From: Perkinsus olseni
Lineage: Eukaryota > Perkinsozoa > Perkinsida > Perkinsidae
Direction: 5' to 3'
Length of the DNA: 64,000 bases
NCBI GenBank assembly: GCA_013115135.1
Contig: JABANP010000117.1
Coordinates: 62,001 to 126,000 of the forward strand
Below, in pieces: positions 1 through 11,700 of this stretch. Position 1 is the stretch's first letter, and every line of letters starts with the position of its first letter. Under the pieces are notes generated by a model. It ran no database searches and was not told the origin of the DNA. It saw only the letters and a list, made by a program, of their open reading frames with translations. The position numbers were made by a program, and so were the translations under genes.

Positions 1-543
1 CTGGGCGTTCTGGCTGAGGTTATCAGCTATGAGCTTTTCTTTGACCCTGAGAGGTTCCCCAAGATTCACGAGGATACTATGATCGATTGGATGTACAATC
101 CAGCCTTCTTCCGAGCCTACACCAACACCCTCAAGGACTTCCCACTGGAGGATGGACTAATACGATATCTTCCAGAGGTAGGCGGGCCGGTCGGTTCAGT
201 AGTCGGATGCTCAACTCGGCGGGCCACTGGTTCCTCTGCTTTCTGCCGAGCCGCGGACGAGGGGTAGTTGAGGAACTTCTGAAGTCTAGCATGTGGTGAT
301 TATGAAGGCTATCGTATATGCCCCTTTCAGGTGAAGTGCCCCGTCCGTGTCCTTCTGGCGGGTGACGATGGAACGGTTGACACCTCGAAGGTTGCGCAGT
401 TCTTGGACACTCTTGAGGGGTCCATGAAGTTGTCTTATAGAATCATTCCCAAACAACCCCACGACTTGGTCCTCACTGCTCCTAATGAGGTCACTGATGA
501 GATGCTCCAATTGGTAAAGGGCACTTCCACCAGTAGCGACTGA
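1..543 (+). CDS. Alpha/beta-hydrolase-like protein, C-terminal part (5' end outside window)
   Basis: Two exons are visible, 1-177 and 331-543, joined in phase 0 by an intron with GTAGGC donor and TTTCAG acceptor. The joined frame runs to TGA at 541-543. Exon 2 opens with VKCPVRVLLAGDDGTVD and later has PHDLVLTAPNEV. This is the order expected near the C-terminus of an alpha/beta hydrolase: a strand with the acidic triad residue in 'AGDDG', then the catalytic His before the last helix. Nothing upstream is visible, so the nucleophile and the substrate class cannot be judged. The fold assignment is inference from these two motifs; a lipase or acyltransferase-like hydrolase is possible. Confidence 0.5.
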
Positions 544-993
544 AGCTATTTGTATTTATTCTCTGTTCAGTCAAGTTTCTTGAAGGCGGTGATGTGTCGT
601 GTTGTGGAAGACGAGAAATTGGAAATCTCGCTCTCTTGCGTTGTCTTGCCGATCTCCTAACGGCGTCTTGACCGGAGCAAGATGAGTGTTCCCGAATCCT
701 CGTCTTGAGACTGTCTCTGCTGAAACTCCAGGCTCTCCGGCAACCTTAATCGCCCAAGTTATCCGTTCCCCCCTACCGGAATTAGGCTTGGGTACCCTCG
801 ATTCACTCTTCCTGTATCTGCATCGAGCGCCCTGTGGACTGAGCGTCAAGTTAGTAACAGTAACTTAGTAGCGCCTTCGCGTGTCAGTTGCTGCGCGGGG
901 CTGAGAATCGTCTCTTCGGCGTCCAACACAGCTGAAGGTGGGACGAGTTTTGTCCTAGTTCATCATCATCTTCCTCCTCCTGCCACTCTAACC
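544..993. other. Intergenic region, no gene seen
   Basis: About 450 bases between the hydrolase stop and the malate dehydrogenase start. ORFs here are short and overlap on both strands. It presumably holds the 3' and 5' untranslated regions of the two same-strand neighbours. I see no RNA gene or clear repeat. Confidence 0.5.
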
Positions 994-3048
994 ATGCTTA
1001 CACGTTGCATGCCCAGACTCCAAACCGTCGCCGCCGCTGGCTTCCATAAAATGAAGTTCAGGACCTTCCCGCCAGCCAGGGTTGCCATCACCGGAGCGCG
1101 AGGATCCGTTGGCACCAATTTGGCATTCAGGGTTGCTATGGGAGATATGCTCGGTAGTAGGGGTATCTTTTTCTGAACGGAGAGCCAATAAAATCTTCGC
1201 TGTGCGCGAGTAGGTATCTTATAATTCACTTCAGGTGTGAATCAGCCAGTGATACTCCACCTGTATTCTAGAGATCGCGAAGCCCTCCGCGGTTTGGTGC
1301 TCGAATTGGAAGATACCTGTGCCCCTCTCCTCGCCAAGGTCGTTGCCACCGACAATTACGAGGAGGCATTCGGCGACGCTGATTATGCCTGTTTGGTCGG
1401 CTCACCCCCTCGTCAGGCTGGTGAGAGGGAAGGGCTACTATGGCTTGGATTTCAGCCATCACCTCGAAATTATTCTGATCGCTCGCCTCTGCCAATGGGA
1501 AGCGTAGTGGCGGTCTATGGCAGGTATGGAGCGTTCTGATTTGCTGCAAATCTCGGGAGCACTGTTCAAGCAGGAGGGAACGGTCCTCGCGGGAAGTGGC
1601 CAACAAGGACTGCAAGGTGGTTGTTGTCGGCAATCCTGCCAACACCAACGCTCTCATCGCGGCTTCCAACTCTAAGTAAGACACTCGAACGGGAAGAGAA
1701 GCACATTAGTTTCGCAACAGAGTAGTCGCCTCATTGCTCTTGCGGCTGCCTGCTCGACAGAACTGCGACGAAAGTGGGGATTGTTACTGATAAGAGCGAC
1801 GGGCCGACCCACTCCTTTCTGAAGAAGCCGCCATCGCTCGCATCGTTGATTATTACACTGTCTTCAGCCCTCCCGAACTGTGCCATTTCCCCGCCTCAGA
1901 CACGTCCCTGCTGAGAACTTCACGGCTATGACTCGACTCGACCATAACAGAGGCCTCCTGCAGCTCGCCCATTGCATCAATGCCCATCATGAGGGTCTGG
2001 ATATCCACCCCACGCACATCGACAACTTCGTTATTTGGGGGAATCATTCTCCTAATATGTATCCTGATGTTAACCATGCTACCGTTCGCGGACGGAAGGT
2101 AAAATCGTATCGCCGCTTTCTTCGGCGATTGCTTCTTTTCACTTTTTTCGTTTACACTGGGTCACAGAGTGGTGCGGTAATAACAGTCACCACTCTCGAC
2201 GCGACACAGTTAGGGTGGGTGATGATAGATCGTTAATTATTGTCAACAGTGAAGCTAAGGATTTCAACTTCCGTACCGGAACGCGTGGTGTGCGTTGGCT
2301 AATGCTTGTTTCCACTTCATTTCGCTCTCGCTGTGTACACGACTCGTTCTTAGATCAAGGATTTGCTCCCCCACCCTGATTGGATCACCAACGAGTTCAT
2401 GACTCGTGTGCAGCAGAGAGGGAAGGAGATTATTGAGGCTGCCGGTGAGCGGTCTGTTCAACACGCTTCCATATTTTCATTTGTCGTCACGCCTTAGGCA
2501 AGTCGTCTGCCCCGTCGGCGGCTATGTCATGCGTTGACCAGATGCGCGACTGGGCACTGGGCTCGGATAACAAGTGGGTGTCCATGGCCGTTATTGGAAA
2601 GAACAAGGAGAGCTACGGCATTGATTCGTAAGATGCCGCTGGCGAATCAGAGCGCTTCGCCACACGGTGTCACACGGAGTTTCTGACTACCCGTCCTTCA
2701 ACGCGGCGCGATGGACCCTCTCGCTACATGTTCTTCTGACACCTTATTATCAGCTCACTACTTGTTGTTATCCATCTCGATCGCTGCCTACCAACGATTG
2801 CTAGTCTTACTAGAGGCCCGTCTCTCAGGTACGGTGTCGATACTGACCTCTGTTTCTCCTTCCCTGTCATCACTGATGGTGAGAGCTGGACCAAGGTTGG
2901 AGGCCTGGAAATGACTGAGTACTACCCGACCCACGTCCCGCTCTAAGTGATTCACCCTTCTTGTAGATTCGGATATTCGATGCTGCAGCGCAACGTGCAA
3001 GAGCTGAAGGCCGAGCGCGATATGGTTCGCAATCTGATGGGCTGGTAG
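994..3048 (+). CDS. Malate dehydrogenase (NAD-dependent), about nine exons, apparent 1-nt frameshift in exon 3
   Basis: Converts malate and oxaloacetate using NAD(H). Exons read from splice sites: 994-1153, 1235-1420, 1524-1675, 1900-2098, a short exon near 2250, 2354-2444, 2498-2637, 2829-2918, 2967-3048. The first residues ([19 protein letters not shown]) are basic and hydroxylated, so a mitochondrial presequence is possible. The Rossmann motif [14 protein letters not shown] follows, then the substrate loop [13 protein letters not shown], the NAD-site stretch [13 protein letters not shown] and the catalytic histidine stretch [15 protein letters not shown]. The sequence is of the cytosolic-MDH type and the length is normal. 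Exon 3 is one base out of frame with its neighbours: the reading changes near 1590-1600 and removing one G from a GGG run restores it. The border of exons 4 and 5 does not fit a canonical donor in phase. The last intron (2919-2966) is 48 nt. Confidence 0.9.
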
Positions 3049-3417
3049 GAGTTTCGGTAGAAGCATGACAATTACTTACTCCTCGGCGGCCGGAGTACTG
3101 GTCGTCCTGTCGAGAGTTCACCGCTACTCTATTTTCCCTCTCTTATATGATGATGCTTCTTCTACTGTGTGACTATTACATCAACGCTATTCATCGACCA
3201 AGATAACGTACGTAACACCAAGGGGTGTAATGATGATGCTCGGTGCTCTGCGCTCTACAGTGAAGTCAATTTTGGGGAGCGCTGGTGGGTCGATATGGTT
3301 GGCTTTGGCTAGACCATCGTGGTGCGAGCTTGCTGTGGTGATGTGAGGAGCCAGATCGGAAGAGGGTCGACTGGTTGGGGATGTCATGGGATTTCAGTCG
3401 TCACTGGGGTATGAGAG
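3049..3417. other. Spacer between malate dehydrogenase and TraB-family gene
   Basis: No convincing gene. A first exon or untranslated leader of the TraB-like gene may lie here, because its reading frame is closed by a TGA just upstream of 3418. Confidence 0.4.
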
Positions 3418-5971
3418 TTGACTTGGAAAGGATTGTTTTTCCCAAAGGCTTTGCTAGGAATGCCACCGAAGGTCCGCAGGGCGCTCGGGCGCGTGGTCGG
3501 AGTTGTTCATGGAAATCGGAAAACATCAGAAGCAGCATTGGAGGTGTTGAAGGTCTTCCGACCGCAGGTTGTCTACTTGGAAGCCGACGCTAAGTCATTC
3601 AGGCTCACGGCCGAAGGTAGTGATCAGGAGAGATGGCGCTAGTCTGTGAAGGAACCTCGAAATGATAGCACTTTCCGAGTGCATCCCCGGGGCTCTTCTT
3701 CATCGTCATCAAATCACTATAAAATGTATCCACTTGTCCTCTACCGCCACACTAGGGGGAGGGTTGCAGTATGATCGTAGGCGAGGGTGAGCAAACCCGG
3801 CGAGAGGTCCGAACCCATCGAATTGATTTTGAACCATGTAAAATAACCTTACTCGGGTAGCTGGTCAGTCTGATCGCTCCTCTGTGAGGAGTCCTCTCGC
3901 CTCAGTGATGAGGCACGTCTCAGCTAGAAGCAAATACCACTGACTAACCCCGTAGCAGCTCGGATCTGCGAGTGTATCTACTTCAAAGCTTTACCGCTCC
4001 CTCCCCGGAGGCTCTCACATCCTGACTAGGACCAACACATCCCCTCGTGCTTTGGTCGACTCCCTGTCGAATAATGCAGCCCTCACGTCTCCCGGGTCGA
4101 GATGACCTCAATCACTTTCCTCTTTCAGATTTCGAGGAGTGGAAATCGAGCGTCGAAAGCGACCACTCCTTTCTAGACTCGACTGACCGTCTCGAGGCTA
4201 TCGGGTTCCAGTTGCGGGAAGCCTTGCCGAGTGAGTGCGTCAGCTGTGCCGATCTGGCATCGCAGCGACCCTTTCTGAGCCATGCAATCACTTGCATTCG
4301 GCAGGTGTCCGACTGGTCCCGATCGATCGGCTGCGTACAGCCACCGAGCGGAGGATGCAGTGGCGGCATCTGGTCTTCCCATGGCAGCTCATTCAAGTTG
4401 GGGGATTCTCGGGCAAGCGGAATCCGGCGCAGATGGAGAAGAAGTGCCCATCGGCATGGCACACTCTGTAATGCTCAGGAAGGGGCATGGGCGTTGAACT
4501 TTTCTATATTGTTTTGCGGAGCTGCTGGGAGATGAGCATCGAGGCTCCGTGAGGGTTCGTGAGGAGAATGTCGTTGAAGTGGATGTTGAAATCAACAGCC
4601 TGCAGCGCAGCTCTTGGCCGGGCCTCCACTTTTCGCGGTCGCAAGCTCTCGAATTCATTGGCTTGTAGGGTGGAGTCGCTGTTCCGGGATGGAGCTGGTA
4701 TGTTGCTGCGTTCAGTTACACCGAGCGAGAGCGCATTTTCGCGCAACGGGCTCACTTGGATTCAATAAGGTCTCGATGGCTGTCCAGTCGTAACGCGGCT
4801 GGTGAGGACGTGGAGGCCCTGCGAGGGAAAGACAAGCTCGAGAGCGGTGGAAGAATCGAGGAGCTGCCGCCTGAGCCGGAGGGACCGCATGTACCGCTGT
4901 TTCCTGGTCAAATGGACCCTCTGGCGCAAGCAAAGAGGTTGCGGGAAGAGGCGGAAGCTCGGCGGAAAATTCTGATGGAAAAAGAGGAAAATGAAAGCAG
5001 CGGTCGTCGAGAAGCATTGGATTGTGATGTGGGCGGTCCGTGCGGGATTGAGGATTTGTTGGCGGACTTGCAGCGGCTCCCCGACCTTCCCCTCAGCGAT
5101 ACATTGCGGATCGGACTCGTCTGCGGCGAGGTAGGCAGGGCTGCGCTAGCTGCCGCATCGTGGCGCCCTAAGACTGGGGAAAGGAATAGGAGTGGTACGG
5201 TGGAACTCGGAGGCAGCAGGCTCTGAGGGTCCAATCGTTAGACATGTGATCGTCACTTGAGTGGCTGCTGGTGTGGTACTCTAAACGTCGCATTGCCGTG
5301 GCATACCTCTAGTGGGCTCCCTGGTCTTCCCTCTGGACGTCATCTCCTTACCGCAGGCTCATACGGAGCGAGTAAAGGGGCTACTGGCCAGGCAAATGAG
5401 GACAAGCTTCAAGGGGCAGATGCGACAATATGAGTATGACTTGCGGAAGCCCCCACGGGTCGATTGGGTTTATGTAGGAAATTCGTCGCTGGACTGGGGC
5501 GAGCTGATCCGCGCTCCTTCGTCACTCGGTATCCGCTGATTTCGTTTTCAGTCCTACTACATCCTGCTGCCGCTGCTGGTTTGGATACCGCCCTATTTGT
5601 TATTGAAGTTTTTCCCTAAGAAGGAGACGAAGGAGGAGAAGGCATTGAAGGCCCCGGCGGTTTGGCAGGCCAGGGACTCCGGGTCGCCTGAGGCGGTCGG
5701 TGAACCGACGCCGGCGGACGCGGAGCGAGCTCGACTGCTAGCGTGGAAAATTCAGCAGTTGAGGGGGCTAGAGGTTGAGGATAGTGGTGGTGAAGTCGAG
5801 GGGAGCGTTGAGGAACAGGGCAAGTTTGCAAGATTTCAAGAGGCTGGACCACACCCTGTTGTTCCGCCACCGTCTATGAGGGAGACAGGGGTTTGGAGGA
5901 AGCGGCAAGTGATTGACGATGATGACGATGAAGAAGATGCTGATGGTGTTCGTGGGTCTCGGTCAGGCTGA
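3418..5971 (+). CDS. TraB-domain protein with C-terminal membrane segment
   Basis: TraB (PrgY/Tiki-like) family; eukaryotic members are poorly characterised. Exon 1 contains RVVGVVHGNRKTSEAALEVL followed by RPQVVYLEAD, matching the family's opening strand, the conserved 'G-x-x-H' and the following acidic 'LE' motif. Exon 2 (4129-4230) joins in phase. Exon 3 (4305-4467) has IDRLRTATERRMQWRHLVF. A later exon pair joined over a 51-nt intron gives FYTERERIFAQRAHLDSIRS, the family's Arg/Glu-rich helix. Residues from about 4800 on form a charged linker. After an intron ending near 5550 comes YYILLPLLVWIPPYLLLKFF, a single membrane span, then an acidic tail ending at 5971. The start codon is uncertain: the frame begins with TTG at 3418, and an in-frame ATG lies at 3454. 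The junction after exon 3 is not settled. Confidence 0.65.
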
Positions 5972-6822
5972 TACGTTTCTGAGCAACCGTTGGCACCCGC
6001 GTTTATTGAATACTCGGTGGACATGCGGTAGAAGTGGTACAAGTAGTGATAGTAGTAGTGGTAGTCGCTGAGGAATCATATCTGTCTTCGCATCACAAAG
6101 GACTTTTCTGGCTGTAGCAGGTTCGTCTGCCGTTACCATGTGATACAGACGTCAACTCGGGTGGGTCCTCTGAGGGTAATCGTTGTTGTTGACGGCGGCA
6201 GTTGTATACACTTTTCATGCATGTTGCTCCGCGATCCCCTCATGGAGCGGCGGCAGAATAATGATCAACGCGGAGAGCTCAGCCAGGTAGCGGGCCAATC
6301 CTCATGCTGCCTCCTTGTGTACTCGCAGCGCTACCGTAGCAGGAACCGTATGCGTTACTGTTCTCTTCTGAAAAACTGTCTGATGATTACGCTAGGGGGG
6401 TTCTCGGGTTCTCCTTGTGTCCTTTGTGGACGATGGGAATCTTGAGGTTGATCATGGGATCATGCAAAATAACTTGGATCCGTGGTGAGTACCTCTTTTT
6501 TCAGAGAGACGACCTTTCGGATGACGGCGACCTGGTAGTGAATACGGCTGATGTCGCCCGGAAGCTGGCTCCAGGTCGGGGTGCGACAAGTGAGTATAAA
6601 TCTTGCTATCTTGCAAAACCTCAACGTTTTCTAGAGTTCGGTGAGGTCACCCATCGTCATTGCATGCTCGCGACACTACTCACTAGGTTTTTCGGCTACG
6701 TTTCACCTCTCCACCGCATCACCCTTTGTCCCGGATACTGGGGCCTCGGAGTTTTTTCTGAGAACGCGCTGTTGAGAATTGAGGATCGCGTCTTCGCGAG
6801 GTCAGTTGTCTTTCAAGATACC
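5972..6822. other. Spacer and possible 5' exons of the disordered protein gene
   Basis: Between the TraB-like stop and the chosen start at 6823. The large downstream frame stays open back to 6415, so part may be coding, but nothing there resembles a known domain. A run of GTAGTAG repeats lies at about 6041-6068. Confidence 0.3.
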
Positions 6823-8499
6823 ATGGCGCCACCTGCCTCTCCTCGTACTCGCGGGAAACCAATCCCGGCTTCGGCGGCGTCTGACCGAGTTCCTCGACCG
6901 GTATTACTGTCGACGCCATTCCGGGCTGCTGCTGCTACCGGCACTCCTGAGAAGAGCGCTCCGTCACGACCCCCGCCGCCTTCCCGTCCACCGAGGCATC
7001 GGACCACAGGGTCGAGCTTGAAGATGATGTGGCCGACTGAGGTGCCCTCGGAGACGATCATTGAGATGGACATCGAGTTGGATCCAAACGGCGACGATGT
7101 CGAGCGGAACCTGCCGGAGTGGGCGGAGTTTTTGAAATCTCAGCAGGTGGTTGAGAGCCCCCCACCGAAGCCGGCGGGCGCTCCCCCGCGCCTTCCGCTC
7201 GGTGGCTCGACCTCCTCTCCGCCGAGGGCTGAGAATTCTGCCGGCGAGAGGCCTGAGTATGGACGGACTTACGATAGGGACAGGGAGGCGATATATGGGA
7301 AGCTGCCCAGGAAACCGCCCGTGCAGTACGCTGTACCATCGATCGGCCGGGAAGTGGCGCCCCCGAGTTCCCAGTCGCGACCGGTCCCGTCGAGCCGCGG
7401 GCACCGGGGCGGTTATAATGCGTACTCGGGGTACTATGAGCAGATTGCGAAGGAGAAAAATGGAATAGCTAGAGGTGTCAGAAAGGACGTAGAGGCTCCT
7501 CAAACGGTAGCGAGGGAAACGTTGCCGAGTGCTCCGGCGGAGATGTCAGCTCCGGAGGTCGATCAGCTGCCGGAGGTCTCGCCATGGGCTGAGTACGAGT
7601 ACGTCCCTTATGATAAGCAGGCGATAGTGTCTGAGTTCGAGTCGGCTGGCCTGGAGCGAGGGGAGGACAGGTCGTGGACGGTGCAGCCGCAGAAGAGTTG
7701 CTCCGGCCCGTGGACGGTGCATCCGTGGGGGACCTCGGTGGCGGCTGGTGACGCTGCAGAGGAGTATCTTGAAGGTCGGGGTGGTATTAGTTGGGAGAGG
7801 GGGGATGAGCTTGAGGATTTGCCTGGGGGGAGCTCGGGGAGGGCCTGGAGGGGTCATGAGGAGAGGACGGCGGAGCGAAGGGAAAGTTTTGCCGAGGAGG
7901 ATGGCAGTGAAGGTAGCTCTTTTTATGAGAGTGATGACGAAAGATACTCTACCGTTGCGCACAGGGAAGATTATGACCGGCGAAGCGTCAGAGATGAGCC
8001 CTCTGTAGAAGGTGGCCAGAGCTCGCGGCGCGGATCTGAGGACGATCGTGGAAGCCCTCGAGCGGACAGAAGCCGCCGGCGGGGAAGCTTCGATTCAGAG
8101 GAGAGTAGGAGGAGCTCCGAGAGGGGACGGAGGTCGGGCAGGATGCGGGATGGCTCCGACAGCCGGGCTGCTGGCACTTCGGAAGACGGGTACTACACTG
8201 ACTCGAGTAGTGGCAGATCGGATAATAGACGCTATAGAAGGAGAAGCAGGAGCACCAGTAGTGTTACTTCGTCATCGTACTCGGATGGCAGTTGGTATTC
8301 TCGGGATGGGAGTGATAGCGGGGGACGGAGAGATGACAGTCCTCGAAGGAACGGAACAGCGGAGGGTACCTCAGGGGAGGTCGCTGCTGGTCAGGGCCAT
8401 TCCGAAGTTGGAGGCAGCCTGCAGCCGCCTCGTACTGTGGAAGACCGCGGGTCTACCGGGAGGATTTCAACCCCTACCGGACGGTTGGGAACCAAGTGA
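6823..8499 (+). CDS. Long disordered Arg/Ser- and Pro-rich protein (SR-like)
   Basis: An open frame of 694 codons (from 6415) with good internal ATG at 6823 in a TACCATGG context, giving about 558 residues. Composition is low-complexity: Pro-rich segments at the N-terminus (RPPPPSRPPRHR), an acidic middle, and an Arg/Ser/Asp-rich C-terminal 200 residues with repeated RRSRS, RDGSDS and SSS patterns, resembling splicing-associated SR domains. No folded domain is visible. After the TGA at 8497-8499 the same frame continues with protein-like sequence (NGWIRYDLGNPDGVLPSYNQ), so the gene may instead splice onward into the RRM gene downstream, the TGA lying in an intron. Function unknown; an RNA-processing role is inference from composition. 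Confidence 0.55.
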   Translation: MAPPASPRTRGKPIPASAASDRVPRPVLLSTPFRAAAATGTPEKSAPSRPPPPSRPPRHRTTGSSLKMMWPTEVPSETIIEMDIELDPNGDDVERNLPEWAEFLKSQQVVESPPPKPAGAPPRLPLGGSTSSPPRAENSAGERPEYGRTYDRDREAIYGKLPRKPPVQYAVPSIGREVAPPSSQSRPVPSSRGHRGGYNAYSGYYEQIAKEKNGIARGVRKDVEAPQTVARETLPSAPAEMSAPEVDQLPEVSPWAEYEYVPYDKQAIVSEFESAGLERGEDRSWTVQPQKSCSGPWTVHPWGTSVAAGDAAEEYLEGRGGISWERGDELEDLPGGSSGRAWRGHEERTAERRESFAEEDGSEGSSFYESDDERYSTVAHREDYDRRSVRDEPSVEGGQSSRRGSEDDRGSPRADRSRRRGSFDSEESRRSSERGRRSGRMRDGSDSRAAGTSEDGYYTDSSSGRSDNRRYRRRSRSTSSVTSSSYSDGSWYSRDGSDSGGRRDDSPRRNGTAEGTSGEVAAGQGHSEVGGSLQPPRTVEDRGSTGRISTPTGRLGTK

Positions 8500-8575
8500 C
8501 TGGACGACAACCAGAATGGGTGGATAAGATACGACCTGGGCAACCCGGATGGTGTGCTGCCGAGCTATAATCAGA

Positions 8576-8606
8576 GTAAGGAGGAGTTGGGGAAGGAGTG
8601 GTATGA
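8576..8606 (+). repeat. Shared intron-start sequence, copy 1
   Basis: Begins at a GTAAG donor-like site and continues GAGGAGTTGGGGAAGG then AGTGGTATGA. Over 31 bases it differs at two positions from 59213-59243, at the exact start of a COX10 intron. No similarity follows downstream. Confidence 0.6.
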
Positions 8607-8771
8607 ATGCAGGCCTCCACTGACGAGTCTCGTATCAATCGTTGAAATATCTGATACATAGCCGCGCTAGAAATTTCGTAGGTTGTTAGAATCTTAAGGT
8701 CTTTATAGCACATTGCAGAACAAAAGATACCTGGCTACCGAGCTTCCGCCGTAACCTTGCTCTGATGACAG

Positions 8772-11700
8772 ATACCGTCAAACCGAGTGAGATCATGGGC
8801 TTCCTCAATCCCCCGCCGACCCACACCGAAGCCCTCGGCTGCTGCTGCCCCTGAGAGACTCGAAGACGCTCCGCCGGCCACGCCGACTAAGGCAACGTAC
8901 CCGGAAGGGCCGAGGTCCTCCTCCTCCTCATCGGGTGGTGTAATGACTTCGGGGGGCGGCATTAAGAAGGAGTGGGTGGCCGGGGTGTTCAAGTGGATAG
9001 AGAAGTTGGACGGGGTGTGGTTTCTGAGAGGGAACGCTGCCACTGCCATAAAGTTCACCTTCAAACCGGTGAGTTGGGAAAGGAGTGGTATGGCCGGTGA
9101 GCGTTCAATTTTCTGAAATGTCTTCATTATTGAGTGTCAGTAGTGCAAACTAGGACGCTTCGTGGGCTTATAGCGGAGAAGGCTGGCCAGTCTTAGTTAT
9201 ACCCAAAATGGATCCATGGCGAGTCTTTTAGGAATAAACAACCCTACAGCATTTGGATTCCACGCTCATCAGGTGGACGCCTTGGCAGATGAGAAGGGAA
9301 GGTTTATGGCCCTACACCAGGAGGGGATGAGCCAAGATGCGGGCTATCTGATGCTCAGAGAGTAGGGTTACATGACAGCCTTCAACTTGACCTATTTTGT
9401 ATCTTCCGCGGTTGAGAAGATATCTTTCTATTAGGCCTGAGCCACGGCATTTGAATAACTACTTCTACACGGATTTGGTGAGTCTTGGAAGATCTGAGGT
9501 CGACGGTGGCGAAGGGCGCCTCGTGGCAGCTGACAGAAGGTAAATCTTTTCTGCGTTTTTTGATAAGACTTTCCTACCCCATTCCGCAGTGACTTCTCAG
9601 TGCGCTTCGCTCTGTTGTGTCGTACAGGCAGCGCAGCAGTAGAATGAGAAGGCCTCGAATTCTCGTGTGTGTGGGCGTTACTCGGGATGCCGTGAGGATA
9701 CCAGTCTCATGGGATGGTGGCGTGGGTCATGATGTACGAAAGCTCAACTTATCCTTCTCCATTGGGCGGAGGAATTAAACATTGAAGAACAGTAGACTGG
9801 AAGAATCCAAAACTCAGCGTGGCATAGCCAAGGAATCATCGCGATGAGGACATGCGATGAAGGAGCGTGTCTTCTTTTCAGGATGTTTCAACTCTAATTT
9901 CGAGACCTTGACGTTTGTTCGTACATCGGACGATTCACAGGTCGGTGGGCGGGTGGAATCCTTCATCTTCATTTCGAGCGCTCACTGAATGCCCCTGGGT
10001 TGCTCGTCGCTGCTTTGCCGGATGCTTCTCCTTGTAGGGCGGTGGAACGAGGTGGCTGGTTTTCGATCGAAAACCACGGGGAAAAGGCGACTCGCCGGAG
10101 CGGCAGGAGGACCGCTGTGCGAAGCAGATTTTTACTCCGGAAGAACCCAAAGCTCGTCAGCCCGAGGAGACTCACCACGATGATTGGGACAGCTGGGAGA
10201 AGTCTAAGAATTACGGGGAAGAGTGGTATTGGAAAAACGAAGGTGGCGATTCGGAAGCGGGCGGACGGCAGTCGAAGTGGAAGAATCATCGTGATGGTGG
10301 TGGGGGATGGGGACGGGAATGGAAGCAAGGGGAGGCTCGGCACAAGCCCGTGGTGGACTGGAGCCGGATAGAGTACCATCCCGACTGGCGAAGGTTCACC
10401 GGGGAGTGGTATGGGTTCAAGCAATACGGAAAAGGTAGGGTGTGGATATTCTTCACTGTGCGGGCTGGCTGCTGCCGAGCTGCTGGTCGCAGCGAAGGTA
10501 TGGCGTATCTTCCTCAGGACCTCGACCATCATTCAAGTCGTGCGAGCTTCCTGGACCTCATAAGGTAAGATAGGTTTTCTTGTCGAACCCGGCGCCACAG
10601 TCCCTCATTTATTCTCGCGAGGTTTCTCGTTTGCTAACGAAAATTTACCACCTTTGCGGACGTCGTTACTAGGCAGCAACGTTGAGCCTTCGTGTGCGTT
10701 GGCTATACTGTAGACTAAAATGTATGCGCCCTTCATCAACCTAAGATTCCTCCATTCTCTGCAACCAGCTTGCCCCGGGTATGTCGTATTGGTCAGTAAA
10801 ACTGTCGTTCTTAGACCATGGTGGGAAGTGCCGACTTGTCCTCGTACTTGAGATCCGGTCTTCGGCTAGGAAGGGACCTTGCCTGTCCCCTCTCCTACTA
10901 CTCTTCGCATGCTTATATATCAATACTTGCGTTTATTCTGAGTGTGAGTCGAAGTGAAATTGCGTATTCTCTCGGCCACAGCATCAGTAGGCTGAGCTAT
11001 CCGGACTTCATACCGCTGATTGGTGTCAGTAGATCGAGGTCAGTAGCTTGGAAGTTGACGGACTGATGGTGATGCTTCAGGATGACCACTTCATCGATAT
11101 GGCGACGATACTGTTCGTGTATGGCTTCCCGAGGAGCTACAGCGAGGATGATTTGAAGGAAGCGTTTTCTAAATTCGGCGAAGTGCAGGAGGCCAAGGTG
11201 AGATACCCCTGCGGCTACTAGGGCAATAGGCCATTCCACAGTCGCTCCTCAATCGTCGTTCGACTGTTGTTGCAGAAAAGATATCAGGTCAAGTGCAAGC
11301 GAGGTCGCCGAGATTATGCCGGAGCAGGTTATGGGTGGATAAGATACGCCACTCGAGAAGAATGCGAACGGTGCATCTCAGCTACAGACAGGAAGATGAC
11401 TTTCCAGGGCGCATGCACTACCCAGCCAAGGTGAGCAAGGGGATGAGCTGCTGCCTCCTTTCTTGCAGTACTCGTCACGAGTGCTCTGATTCTCGAGTAG
11501 AAATTGGCGAGCCTTCGGACAGTAGACCGCGTTGATGTGTGGTAAGCCGTTAGCACATGTCCTTGCTGATCGTACTCGAGCCATGTGTGAATTCATGGTT
11601 GAATGTTCGCATGCTGGGTTGCATTTGGAGAGCTCTTTCCGAGGGCAACCGGAGCTTGCGAAACGCTTTCAGCGATGTAGAACCAACGTTAGTGTGAGGA

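Noticed and set aside
2250..2350. Non-canonical (non-GT) intron between malate dehydrogenase exons 4 and 5.
   Set aside because: The exon 4-5 junction does not fit GT/AG in phase, but this gene already shows a likely base error, so a sequence error is simpler.
2620..2840. Eight-residue duplication (SYGID/SYGVD) at the malate dehydrogenase exon 7-8 junction.
   Set aside because: It may reflect a misplaced splice site; no alternative in-phase site was found, so it is not reported as real biology.
6964..7962. Long - strand ORFs of 179 and 138 codons.
   Set aside because: They are shadows of the low-complexity Arg/Ser/Pro-rich + strand ORF.
8497..8499. Protein-like sequence continuing in frame after the TGA of the SR-like ORF, as a sign of stop readthrough.
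   Set aside because: An intron covering the TGA is as likely, and exon borders there are not fixed.
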